Source of the DNA: Candidatus Parcubacteria bacterium
Lineage (GTDB): Bacteria; Patescibacteriota; Patescibacteriia; Patescibacteriales; UBA12075
Reading direction: 5' to 3'
DNA length: 32,684 bases
Assembly: GCA_023137275.1 (NCBI GenBank)
Contig: JAGLPO010000030.1
Span: forward strand, 1-32,684
The position numbers were made by a program, and so were the translations under genes. This document shows positions 1 through 7,506 of the stretch, in pieces. Under the pieces are notes generated by a model. That model did not search any database. It had not been told where the DNA came from and was given only the letters and a program-made list of their open reading frames with translations. Numbering within the stretch: position 1 is the stretch's first letter; every line of letters begins with the position of its first letter.

Positions 1-41
1 ATTATAACTTTGTTTACGTGATAAGTGCGTAACATGAGTTA
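1..41 (-). repeat. Terminal inverted repeat, left copy
   Basis: This 41-bp stretch matches the reverse complement of 32614-32654 at 40 of 41 positions by direct comparison. On the minus strand it begins at the end of the NYN gene and reads outward. It may be the edge of a multi-copy element at which the assembled sequence breaks; that part is inference. Confidence 0.7.
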
Positions 42-536
42 TTTAAGTAAATATTTTTTATCATCACTCAAATTTATAAAATCATCTGATTCCTCAATCA
101 ATTTGGAAGACGTGGTTTGTCGAAAACCGATAACCTCAACCAAACAGCCGGTTGTATTCTGAAGGTAATTGATCAAAGGCAAATAATCGCCGTCACCGGA
201 AACGATTACGATTACGTCCACTTTGCTGCCCAGCTTGATCGCGTCCATGGCAATTCCAACATCCCAATCGGCTTTTTTAGCGCCGCCGGCAAAGATTTGA
301 AGGTCTTTCATCTTAACCTCAAAACCTTGCTGCGAAAGCGCCTCAAAAAACGGGGTCTCTTCTTCCGATTCGGTACGGATAACATAAGCCGTGGCCCGGA
401 TCAATCTCCGGCCGGCCACGGCTGACTTTAAAACTTCTTTAAAGTTTACCCGTTTTTTATATAAATTTTTCGCCGAGTGATACATGTTGGAAACATCTAC
501 CAAGATGCCCACTCGCTGGTCTTTGTGTTTAATCAT
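39..536 (-). CDS. NYN domain (LabA/DUF88) ribonuclease-like protein
   Basis: This 165-residue protein is a stand-alone NYN (PIN-like) domain, a family of metal-dependent ribonucleases acting in the cytoplasm on RNA. The acidic residues of the active site are visible in order: D14 in the opening ILVDVSNMY strand, D90/D92/D98 in KKADWDVGIAMDA, and D115/D117 in SGDGDY. The length is normal for a single-domain LabA/DUF88 protein and there is no signal peptide or membrane segment. It lies 53 bp downstream of rpsO in the same orientation and may be cotranscribed with it, because no T-tailed terminator separates them. The RNA target cannot be told from sequence. The family call is firm; the nuclease activity follows from the conserved residues. 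Confidence 0.85.
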   Translation of the reverse strand: MIKHKDQRVGILVDVSNMYHSAKNLYKKRVNFKEVLKSAVAGRRLIRATAYVIRTESEEETPFFEALSQQGFEVKMKDLQIFAGGAKKADWDVGIAMDAIKLGSKVDVIVIVSGDGDYLPLINYLQNTTGCLVEVIGFRQTTSSKLIEESDDFINLSDDKKYLLK

Positions 537-589
537 AAGATTTGAAATGCGGCACTACCCCGAGTGCTCGGGACCGCTCATTTGAATAT

Positions 590-958
590 TTATTTGCCGC
601 TTTCTAATTTGGCGGCTTCTTTTTCAGCCTGTTTTGCTTCAATTTCAGCTTCAATACGTTTCTTTTCTTCTTCATTAGCAATCATTTTTTTGGCAATTTT
701 AAGATTAAGTTTTTTAGCAACATCCTGAAACATCTTTTCATCTTCTTTTTGCAAATATTTAAGCAAACGGCGGCGCTCCCCGACTTTTTTTAGCAAACCG
801 CGGCGCGAAGAATGATCATGCTTATGGGCTTTTAAATGGTCGGAAAGCTGTTTGATCTCCTCAGTCAAAATCGCGATCTGTACCGGGGTTGAACCAGTGT
901 CCGTGTCATGGACTTTGTATTTGTTTATGATCCTGATTTTTGCTTTTTTGTCTAACAT
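590..958 (-). CDS. rpsO: 30S ribosomal protein S15, with C-terminal extension
   Basis: Residues 1-89 carry the S15 fold, recognisable from DTGSTPVQIAILTEEI, LKAHKHDHSSRRGL and VGERRRLLKYL. S15 binds the 16S rRNA central domain early in 30S assembly. The usual family length is about 89 residues; this one has 122, because a charged Glu/Lys/Ala-rich tail of about 33 residues, probably helical, follows the core. The gene has a good promoter (TTGCAA, 17 bp, TATTCT) and a leader of about 85 nt before the ATG, which could hold the autoregulatory structure common upstream of rpsO. The NYN gene follows in the same direction. Assignment to S15 is secure; the function of the tail is unknown. Confidence 0.96.
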   Translation of the reverse strand: MLDKKAKIRIINKYKVHDTDTGSTPVQIAILTEEIKQLSDHLKAHKHDHSSRRGLLKKVGERRRLLKYLQKEDEKMFQDVAKKLNLKIAKKMIANEEEKKRIEAEIEAKQAEKEAAKLESGK

Positions 959-1048
959 AGGCTCTTTCCCTTATCCGAGATACCGCTAAGCATACGGCAA
1001 CCAAGACAAGGTAGCATTATTAATAAAAAATCTTTATTACGCAAGCTA
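959..1048 (-). promoter_or_regulatory. rpsO 5' leader, possible S15 autoregulatory element
   Basis: About 85-90 nt lie between the predicted transcription start and the rpsO ATG. They contain short complementary segments (GCCG with CGGT, and CTTA with TAAG) close to the start codon. Leaders in which S15 represses its own translation are known from several phyla, with different structures in each. The presence of such a control here is inferred from position and the short helices only. Confidence 0.3.
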
Positions 1049-1077
1049 AGAATAGCACAAACAGGCAATAATTGCAA
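1049..1077 (-). promoter_or_regulatory. Sigma-70-type promoter for rpsO
   Basis: On the minus strand TTGCAA (1072-1077) is followed by a 17-bp spacer and TATTCT (1049-1054). Spacing is ideal and the site lies about 90 bp before the rpsO start. Confidence 0.6.
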
Positions 1078-1103
1078 GGTTTCTAAATTTTTCGAATTTT
1101 AAC

Positions 1104-1132
1104 TTGACGTTTTGGCTAATTTTTGGTAAATT
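1104..1132 (+). promoter_or_regulatory. Promoter upstream of tRNA-Arg
   Basis: TTGACG at 1104-1109, a 17-bp spacer, and TAAATT at 1127-1132. A second -10-like TATAAT follows at 1132-1137. It is the only clear promoter before tRNA-Arg. Confidence 0.5.
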
Positions 1133-1138
1133 ATAATC

Positions 1139-1163
1139 GTTGCCCATAAGGCAACATTTTTAT
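1139..1163 (+). terminator. Terminator-like hairpin between promoter and tRNA-Arg
   Basis: GTTGCC (1139-1144) pairs with GGCAAC (1150-1155) around a 5-nt loop and is followed by ATTTTTATT. It sits just after the -10 region and about 70 bp before the tRNA, so it would lie in the extreme 5' end of the tRNA precursor. A second GC hairpin (GCCCG 1185-1189 with CGGGC 1208-1212) follows. Confidence 0.45.
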
Positions 1164-1232
1164 TCCTTTACGCTCATAGTTCCCGCCCGGCTTCCTTCGG
1201 AATCGGTCGGGCAGGCAACCGGATATTATTTT

Positions 1233-1304
1233 GCCCTCGTAGTTCAATGGATAGAACGCGGGCCTTCTAAGCCCGATACAGAGGTTCGATTCCTCTCGGG
1301 GGTA
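1233..1304 (+). tRNA. tRNA-Arg (anticodon UCU)
   Basis: A complete 72-nt cloverleaf can be folded: acceptor GCCCTCG with CGGGGGT (G1-U72 and one internal G-U), D arm GTTC/GAAC, anticodon arm CGGGC/GCCCG with loop CTTCTAA (anticodon TCT), T arm AGAGG-TTCGATT-CCTCT, discriminator A. CCA is not encoded. It reads AGA codons, which are common in the AT-rich genes of this window. Confidence 0.95.
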
Positions 1305-1338
1305 CATTGACAATATATTAATTTCAAATTACATTTAA

Positions 1339-1368
1339 GTTAGTTTAACAAAAGTTAGTTTAACAAAA
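1339..1368 (+). repeat. 15-bp tandem duplication
   Basis: The unit GTTAGTTTAACAAAA occurs twice head to tail (1339-1353 and 1354-1368), ending 4 bp before the methyltransferase ATG. It occupies the position of the ribosome-binding region, and no Shine-Dalgarno is visible. Confidence 0.8.
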
Positions 1369-1372
1369 ATAT

Positions 1373-1912
1373 ATGATCAGTGTAATAATCCAGGTAGCTA
1401 CATTAATTCTCTTATTATTTTTCTTTGAGTTTTTCGTTGTCCAAGCCTATAATATAGTTTTCCGCGGTTACGCGCCGTTTTTAGCAACCAAATCCGTTGT
1501 GTTAAGGCGGCTGCTTAGCGAACTAAAGATAAATAAAGACGCAGTGGTTTATGAGCTGGGCGCCGGCCGAGCTGGGCTCCTCCGCATGCTTAGAAAGCAA
1601 TATCCAAATGCCAAGCTAACAGGTGTGGAATATTCTTTTTTCCCCTGGCTGATCGGCAAGTTCCAAAACGCTATAACTAACAGCAAAATCAAGCTTTTAA
1701 AAGAGAACATCTTTAAGATTGGTTTAAAGGGCGCGGACGCGGTGTACTGTTATTTGAATGTGGATACGATGATCAAGCTGGAAGAAAAATTCGCTAATGA
1801 ACTGCGCGAGGGAGCCAGAGTAATAAGCTACCAGTTTCCTCTCCCAACCAAAAAGGCCGAAAGGACAATTGATCTGGGCGAGGAAGGGAAGATATATTTT
1901 TATCAATATTAA
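1373..1912 (+). CDS. Membrane-tethered class I SAM methyltransferase, FAM173-like
   Basis: This 179-residue protein starts with one hydrophobic helix (about residues 4-25) and continues as a Rossmann-type methyltransferase. SAM-binding motif I is VVYELGAGRAG (about 58-68), followed by a GVEYS strand end that would contact the ribose. The C-terminal part, with YLNVDTMIKLEEKF and ARVISYQFPLP, resembles the FAM173/ATPSCKMT family of lysine methyltransferases, which also have an N-terminal membrane helix and methylate ATP synthase subunit c in mitochondria. Its substrate here is unknown, though a membrane protein is plausible from the anchor. It lies between tRNA-Arg and tRNA-His on the same strand. 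The fold call is strong; the FAM173 link is from remembered pattern and moderate. Confidence 0.75.
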   Translation: MISVIIQVATLILLLFFFEFFVVQAYNIVFRGYAPFLATKSVVLRRLLSELKINKDAVVYELGAGRAGLLRMLRKQYPNAKLTGVEYSFFPWLIGKFQNAITNSKIKLLKENIFKIGLKGADAVYCYLNVDTMIKLEEKFANELREGARVISYQFPLPTKKAERTIDLGEEGKIYFYQY

Positions 1913-1948
1913 AATAAAACAAAATTTTTCTCATTTATTTGAGATTAT

Positions 1949-2020
1949 GGTGGCTATAGTTCAATGGTAGAACACTGGATTGTGGTTCCAGACACGAGGG
2001 TTCAATTCCCTCTAGCCACC
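1949..2020 (+). tRNA. tRNA-His (anticodon GUG)
   Basis: A complete cloverleaf with the extra G at position -1 (1949) pairing with C73 (2020), the identity element for bacterial HisRS. The anticodon arm is CTGGA-TTGTGGT-TCCAG (anticodon GTG) and the T arm GAGGG-TTCAATT-CCCTC. CCA is not encoded. The accessory island begins about 80 bp downstream. Confidence 0.96.
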
Positions 2021-2065
2021 CATAAAAGTATTTGATATAACTTTGTCCTTTGGTTGAGTTATAGT

Positions 2066-2097
2066 AAAAATCCGCTTATTGGCGGATTTTTATTTTG
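2066..2097 (+). terminator. Rho-independent terminator after tRNA-His
   Basis: AAAAATCCGC and GCGGATTTTT form a 10-bp stem around TTATTG, followed by ATTTTG. It ends the methyltransferase/tRNA-His transcript and marks the left border of the accessory island. Confidence 0.85.
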
Positions 2098-2173
2098 TTT
2101 AAAATAGAATTTAAGTAAGGCTCTTGATATATTCTAATACTAATTTTAGCCGTAGAAACGGTTTATTTTTGAC

Positions 2174-2202
2174 TTTACTCATACTTATATTAATAGTATT
2201 AT
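2174..2202 (+). promoter_or_regulatory. Possible promoter of the Hachiman-like operon
   Basis: TTTACT (2174-2179), a 17-bp spacer and TATTAT (2197-2202), about 50 bp before the first gene. A TTGACT overlaps upstream but its spacing is poor. The match is modest in a very AT-rich stretch. Confidence 0.4.
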
Positions 2203-2251
2203 AAATAACAAGGAATAATAACAAATAACAAAGTTTATCAAAGATAAAAAA

Positions 2252-3178
2252 ATGATTAATACATGGTTACAATATAATATTAAATCGCCCAAACCAACAT
2301 TTACTATTGCAGAGATCTCTGAAAAAAAAGCGATTGATGATGATATTAAAAGAATGATTCAAAAAGAAATACTCGATTCATATAGAGGGAATGATTTTTT
2401 TAAGAAAGAATTTCAGCATGAAAAAATTGAAACACTAGTTGATTATCTTAAAAACAATGTATTGCCATCAAAAATCTCAGGAATTACAAAAAATGTATGG
2501 CAAGGAGATGTGGGTGAAATTTTAGCTGGTTTAATTGTTGCCTATTTTCAGAAATATTACATTCCAATAAAAAAAATGAGGTGGAAATTCAATAAGGATC
2601 GTTCAGTTTTTTGTACTGACATGATTGCACATAACGATGATATTACAAGTCTATATTATTATGAAATAAAAACTAGAAAAAACATTAAAAATAAGGAGAC
2701 AAGAAAACTCTCGACAGAACAAAAAAATGATTTTCAAAACAGGAAAAAGAACCTTAAGTTGTCTGCCAATGGCAATCTATATACTTACGTCAGCGTTCAC
2801 GCTCACGATAGTTTATTAAAAGATGAGGAATCTCCAACGGAATCAATAATTGATTTTTTGTTTAGATTTTATTATAGAAAAGCCGAAGATGATGATATTA
2901 AAGAAGAGTATAAACAAGTATATAGAGAAAAAGCAGATAAGTATGGGAATATTGCTAAAAACATAACAAATCCTCAGAAACATTTTGAATTGTTTTTTAT
3001 TAGTGAGAAGATTAACCCTTCAGAAATTAAAGAAATAGTTGAACATTTAAATTCTTACCCTCCCGAATTGTCTCCTTTAAATATAACGATTGTATTGATT
3101 AATAATTTTAAAAATTTAATAGACGAGTTAAGAGATACGATTATCAACGAGGCAATCAATCAAGTTTATAATAAATAA
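2252..3178 (+). CDS. HamA-like (DUF1837-type) nuclease of a Hachiman/AbpAB-like defence operon
   Basis: This 308-residue protein lies directly 5' of a large helicase with only 2 bp between stop and start. Its centre has the layout of a PD-(D/E)xK-like nuclease: G88-E89 in WQGDVGEILAG, D123 in FCTDMIAH, and E138-x-K140 in LYYYEIKTRK. DUF1837 (HamA/AbpA) proteins show the same order of GE, D and ExK and the same pairing with a Ski2-type helicase. In characterised Hachiman, HamB holds HamA in check until abnormal DNA is met, and HamA then degrades DNA and stops phage spread; this role is carried over by analogy. The C-terminal third (about 225-308) has no motif I know. Base composition is much more AT-rich than nearby core genes, suggesting transfer. 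The nuclease call is fairly sure, the DUF1837 call moderate. Confidence 0.65.
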   Translation: MINTWLQYNIKSPKPTFTIAEISEKKAIDDDIKRMIQKEILDSYRGNDFFKKEFQHEKIETLVDYLKNNVLPSKISGITKNVWQGDVGEILAGLIVAYFQKYYIPIKKMRWKFNKDRSVFCTDMIAHNDDITSLYYYEIKTRKNIKNKETRKLSTEQKNDFQNRKKNLKLSANGNLYTYVSVHAHDSLLKDEESPTESIIDFLFRFYYRKAEDDDIKEEYKQVYREKADKYGNIAKNITNPQKHFELFFISEKINPSEIKEIVEHLNSYPPELSPLNITIVLINNFKNLIDELRDTIINEAINQVYNK

Positions 3179-3180
3179 AA

Positions 3181-6100
3181 ATGGACAAAAAAGAGTTTCT
3201 AACAAACATAGAAAATAATTTAAAAGAAATTTTGAACGATCGTGCTTTTGATATATACAAAAGAAAACTAGTAGCAAAAAAAATTGATCCACAGTTTGAT
3301 AAATTTTTTGAGCAAAATGAAATATATCTTTGGAAGAAAGTACTATACCTATCAAACAATTCGTGTATATTACTTATTGAGAAGAGAGATGAAAAATTAT
3401 CAACAGAGGCCTTAAGAGTAAGCGCGGAAATATATGAAAACCTCAGTATAATAAGTGATAAATACGACAAGAATTATTGTAAGATACTGTCTGCTTTATG
3501 CTATGATTTGTCTGGTTTCCAGGCGAATGCATATTGCATGCTTAGAAAAATTAAAAATTCACTTTACAGTTTTGATGGTTCCAGCCAAAACATTGACATA
3601 AACTCTGATAATTATATCTTGTTTCATATTCAACAAATTTTATTAAAAAATATTTTTAGTGCGAGAAGTAAAATAAATATAAAGTTGAATAGTAATAGTG
3701 GAATAGAATTATTTAATAGCACAGTAGCTGCTTGGTATGAGAATATATTAAATGGAAACACGAATGAAGAAGTTTTTATAAACCAGATAAATAAAACATA
3801 TAACTATTATTTAGATACAGGAAATATCCCAGTCTCTCATTTGTTATTTTTACTAAGGACAAGAATGATATTGTTTTTAAAAAGATCTATTTGGAATAAT
3901 TTAATATATAGCGAAGAAATTGCGAAAAACGAAACATGGAATAAATACATAAAACTTCTAACATATGATTTATATAGCAAAAACAATAAAAAAAACATAG
4001 ATGACCAGATATCAAGATTTGAATTGTGGACATCACAATTAAGAGCAATAGAAAAAAATATACTAACTGAAGAAAAGAATTTTGTTATTCAAATGCCAAC
4101 TAGTGCAGGAAAAACTTTTATCGCAGAAATTTCTATACTTAACTATTTAATTAAGTACCCAGATAAAAAATGTATCTATATCGCTCCTTTCAGAGCTTTA
4201 ACGAGTGAAAAAGAAATAGAGTTAAGCCAAAATTTGTCCAAATTAGGATTTTCGATTTCATCTTTATCTGGCAGTTATGAAATAGACGAATTTCAAGATG
4301 TTATGATAAACGAAAGTGATGTTTTAATTGCCACTCCAGAAAAAATTGATTTACTACTGAGAATAAAACCAGATTTTTTTAATAATGTTTCTTTTGTGGT
4401 TGTTGACGAGGGGCATATAGTTGGCGATATTAGCCCTAGGGCAAGTTTATTGGAATTTTTAATAATAAGATTAAAAATAAAAATACAATCGCTAAAAATA
4501 CTTTTTATATCAGCGGTTATGCCGGAATTTAATGCTGATGAATATTCGATTTGGCTTAGTCAGGAAAAAGAAAATGTAATACGTTCATTAACGCACTCAA
4601 ACAGCAATGCAGACAGTCCTCAATGGGAGCCGACCCGAAAATTAATTGGCAAATTCGAATGGAAGAGGGATCATGGAAGAATCGAATTTGAAGGAACAAG
4701 GTTTATCGATGAAGAAACAAAAGAAGAAGGGGGCGCGTTTATTCCATCAATAATTCAAAGAAAATATAAGGGAAGAAGAGTTTTCCCTCATAAGGCGTCA
4801 AATCCTAAAAATAAAGATCCTTATAAGACATTTGATAAAAATGAAACGGTTGTATTGTTAGCAGATAAACTCGCAGAAGACGGAGAAACATTAATTTTTT
4901 GCAGTCAACCTAGAAACACTGAAAGTGTTGCTAGGGCATTCTTGAGTTTTTTTCGCTTCGAGGAGACTCACAATATTCTTAATAAATACCCTGAAGATAC
5001 AGAAAAAGAGTCTTATTATTATTCTCTTAAGTGGTTTGGCGAGGAATCAGATATTACCAAATGTATCAAAAGAGGAGTTGGTATTCATTTTGGAGATATG
5101 CCAGAACAAGTAAGAAATTCCGTTGAAGATGATTATAAAGAGGGCAAACTAAAAATATTAATTTCAACAAATACGATAGGCCAAGGAATAAATTTTCCTA
5201 TAAAAAATCTAATATTCCGTAGTACAATTATTAATACAAGAGAAAACGAGGACAACGAAACAGAGATAGAAAAAGTAAAAAATAGAGACTTTAAAAACAT
5301 CATAGGAAGAGCCGGTAGAGCAATGAAATCTACCGAGGGTAGAATTATTTTTGTAATTAATAGCTATTTTGACAATGAATCTTACAATGAATATATTAAG
5401 GAAGATAATCTCGAACCCGCATTAAGTTTAGTTTACTATGCTTTAAATGAACGATTATCTGAGAAAATACAACAAGATGTTTTTGAAAACAATCTACGAC
5501 AATTAGCTGAATCATTTTTATTTGATTTTTTAATGGAAGAAATTATCGACGAGGAAGAAATTATTAATAATATAATTAATAATAGCTTGTTCAGGGTTCA
5601 AATAGAGGCAAACAACATTGACGTAAATTTAATTAAACAGCCTTTAATTAAGATAGTTAAAGAAATTGAAATTTCTCCCGAGGAGGCTAAAGTGTATAGT
5701 AAGACAGGTTTGTCCCTCAAAAGCAATAGAAATTTTAACGATTTTATTGAAAAAAATCATGAAAATATACTTGAGTGTTTAGCGAATGATGATTACATAG
5801 AAATGTTAAAATTAATATTTATACTATTTGACTCTGGAGAGATGGAAGAAATAAAAATTAATAAAAACAGTTTTTTAAGCATGAATAAAAAATTATCTGA
5901 ATTAATTGATATAGCGATATCCTGGGTGGAAGGTGAAGAAATTGAAGTGCTTAGGAAACAATGGCTAGACATAAACAAAAACATAAATAATTTTTTTCTG
6001 CTTTTATCTCAAGGATTCTACTATCGATTTACTTGGGGTATATCTTCTTTCATGACTATTTTAGCAAATCATTTGGGAATAGAAATGAAAGATTTGCCAG

Positions 6101-6657
6101 AAAATATAAAAAATTTATCAAGTTACATTAAGTTTGGTTTAAGTGATCCGAGAGCATGTTTGGCAAGAGCCATGGGAATAAAAAGTAGAGAGGCTTCCAA
6201 ATATTTAAGTAATATTTTTGGTGAGGGTAATTCAAGACAGTTTATATTTTGGTTGGCTAATTTAATTGATGAAGATATAAATAAATTTGAATTATCGGAA
6301 TATGACAAAAACAATATCATTGATGTATCGGTTAAACTATCACCGAAAAGAAATTATTCTGAGCAAAACATTAAATTTCATGTAAAGGGAATAATGTTTG
6401 AATCAAGAAAAGATGTTTCCCTGAAAGTTAAAGTTGGTGAAACACTAAGTATGCGAAGAGATTATAATAATATTCATGATCCGTATGCTATTAAGCTTTT
6501 TTACGGCCGAGAAGAATTAGGTTGGGTCCCACGAACGCTTTCAAGAAAAATTGCTTCCGATATCGATATTTATGATAAAAATTTTCAAATAAAAATACTG
6601 GAGACTGAAGACAAGGATACATACAATGAAATATTAGTTGAATTGTTTAACCAATAA
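3181..6657 (+). CDS. HamB-like Ski2-type DExH helicase with C-terminal HIRAN domain
   Basis: This 1158-residue protein has an N-terminal helical region (1-290), then a superfamily 2 helicase core. Visible motifs: Walker A MPTSAGKT (305-312), Ia APFRALTSE, ATPEK, DEGH (409-412), SAVMP (from 444), GQGINFP (667-673) and IGRAGRA (708-714). The last two are typical of the Ski2/HamB group. A long helical part follows. Residues about 1062-1155 look like a HIRAN domain (FHVKGIMFE, LSMRRDYNNIHDPYAIKLF, LGWVPRTLSRKIA), the module that in HLTF binds single-stranded 3' DNA ends. Paired with the upstream nuclease this is the sensor/motor half of a Hachiman-like system. The family's common forms, as I recall them, lack a HIRAN domain. 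All helicase motifs are intact, so the gene appears functional. Confidence 0.85.
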   Translation: MDKKEFLTNIENNLKEILNDRAFDIYKRKLVAKKIDPQFDKFFEQNEIYLWKKVLYLSNNSCILLIEKRDEKLSTEALRVSAEIYENLSIISDKYDKNYCKILSALCYDLSGFQANAYCMLRKIKNSLYSFDGSSQNIDINSDNYILFHIQQILLKNIFSARSKINIKLNSNSGIELFNSTVAAWYENILNGNTNEEVFINQINKTYNYYLDTGNIPVSHLLFLLRTRMILFLKRSIWNNLIYSEEIAKNETWNKYIKLLTYDLYSKNNKKNIDDQISRFELWTSQLRAIEKNILTEEKNFVIQMPTSAGKTFIAEISILNYLIKYPDKKCIYIAPFRALTSEKEIELSQNLSKLGFSISSLSGSYEIDEFQDVMINESDVLIATPEKIDLLLRIKPDFFNNVSFVVVDEGHIVGDISPRASLLEFLIIRLKIKIQSLKILFISAVMPEFNADEYSIWLSQEKENVIRSLTHSNSNADSPQWEPTRKLIGKFEWKRDHGRIEFEGTRFIDEETKEEGGAFIPSIIQRKYKGRRVFPHKASNPKNKDPYKTFDKNETVVLLADKLAEDGETLIFCSQPRNTESVARAFLSFFRFEETHNILNKYPEDTEKESYYYSLKWFGEESDITKCIKRGVGIHFGDMPEQVRNSVEDDYKEGKLKILISTNTIGQGINFPIKNLIFRSTIINTRENEDNETEIEKVKNRDFKNIIGRAGRAMKSTEGRIIFVINSYFDNESYNEYIKEDNLEPALSLVYYALNERLSEKIQQDVFENNLRQLAESFLFDFLMEEIIDEEEIINNIINNSLFRVQIEANNIDVNLIKQPLIKIVKEIEISPEEAKVYSKTGLSLKSNRNFNDFIEKNHENILECLANDDYIEMLKLIFILFDSGEMEEIKINKNSFLSMNKKLSELIDIAISWVEGEEIEVLRKQWLDINKNINNFFLLLSQGFYYRFTWGISSFMTILANHLGIEMKDLPENIKNLSSYIKFGLSDPRACLARAMGIKSREASKYLSNIFGEGNSRQFIFWLANLIDEDINKFELSEYDKNNIIDVSVKLSPKRNYSEQNIKFHVKGIMFESRKDVSLKVKVGETLSMRRDYNNIHDPYAIKLFYGREELGWVPRTLSRKIASDIDIYDKNFQIKILETEDKDTYNEILVELFNQ

Positions 6658-6670
6658 TAAATATTATCAA

Positions 6671-7477
6671 ATGAATAGATCTCACAAGCCAATCGACGAA
6701 GACGAGTATAAAAAACATCAAGCTTTTCTTACACTTGATAAAATAATTGATTTTTATAAATCTCTTTCATTTTCTATATTTGGTACTTTACCACTTGGAT
6801 TAGGTGGAGCCTTGGGCTTTGAATCTTATTTTTTTTCCTCTATCCAAGGAACTATCGAATCCATTAAAAGCACACTTAAAAATGGAAGGATAAATGATTC
6901 TTATATTTTATTAAGAAAATATCATGACTCTTTAATTATTCATATCTATTCCAACTTGTACCTAAGTGATAACTTTAGTTTAGAAAATTTTGTAGTTAAA
7001 AAAATAGACGATTGGGTTAAAGGAAAAGAAAAGCTACCAAGATACGGAACAATGCTAAAATATATTAAAGAATCAAAAAAGTTAGAAAAAATAAACAAGC
7101 TACTTTATAAAGAAGAAAATTACTATGAAAAAATAAGAAAGCGTTGTAACAATCATACCCATTACAATTTTTATTATTACGCGCTTTTAAATGACAATGA
7201 AATTTACTTAGAAAATAGAATCAAGGCTTTAAACACTTTCATGAACGACTTAGAGCAAATTTTTATTTTACATATATCATACTTATTTTTTATGAACGAC
7301 CTCTACATGATGTCGAGTGATTACAAAGACTATATGGATATTGGCATTACACCACCGGAAGATTGTCAGTATTATGTTGCGCCATTTGCTCAAGAGGTTT
7401 TTAATGATTTTATAAAGAATAAAAAACCCAATTTAGCTAATTTAATTAAAAAAGAAACAGAAATGCAATTACAATAA
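6671..7477 (+). CDS. HEPN-like protein of unknown function in the Hachiman-like operon
   Basis: I do not recognise a named family for this 268-residue protein. The start at 6671 is preferred; a frame from 6638 would overlap the helicase end. It sits 13 bp after the helicase stop, so it is almost certainly cotranscribed. A glycine-rich hydrophobic stretch (GTLPLGLGGALGF) near residues 37-50 is followed by helices and then IRKRCNNHTHYN (about 156-167), which fits the R-x(4-6)-H pattern of HEPN ribonucleases (R to the first and second His). The rest is Tyr/Asn/Lys-rich and all-helical in appearance. HEPN proteins are common effectors in defence islands, so a role as toxin or accessory effector is plausible, but the motif match is the only support. 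Confidence 0.5.
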   Translation: MNRSHKPIDEDEYKKHQAFLTLDKIIDFYKSLSFSIFGTLPLGLGGALGFESYFFSSIQGTIESIKSTLKNGRINDSYILLRKYHDSLIIHIYSNLYLSDNFSLENFVVKKIDDWVKGKEKLPRYGTMLKYIKESKKLEKINKLLYKEENYYEKIRKRCNNHTHYNFYYYALLNDNEIYLENRIKALNTFMNDLEQIFILHISYLFFMNDLYMMSSDYKDYMDIGITPPEDCQYYVAPFAQEVFNDFIKNKKPNLANLIKKETEMQLQ

Positions 7478-7506
7478 CTAAGAAATTAAATTAATAAACT
7501 GAGCTA

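Noticed and set aside
557..572. CCCGAG/CTCGGG hairpin between rpsO and the NYN gene as a terminator
   Set aside because: The short stem is not followed by a T run on the minus strand, so I left the two genes as possibly cotranscribed.
1131..1313. Minus-strand open frame of 60 codons
   Set aside because: It lies over the tRNA-Arg gene and its leader and is only their shadow.
1948..2021. Possible tRNA-His lacking the encoded G at position -1
   Set aside because: A first alignment placed the acceptor one base off. Compared with the standard pattern (U8, A9, G10), G-1 is at 1949 and pairs with C73 at 2020, so the tRNA is normal.
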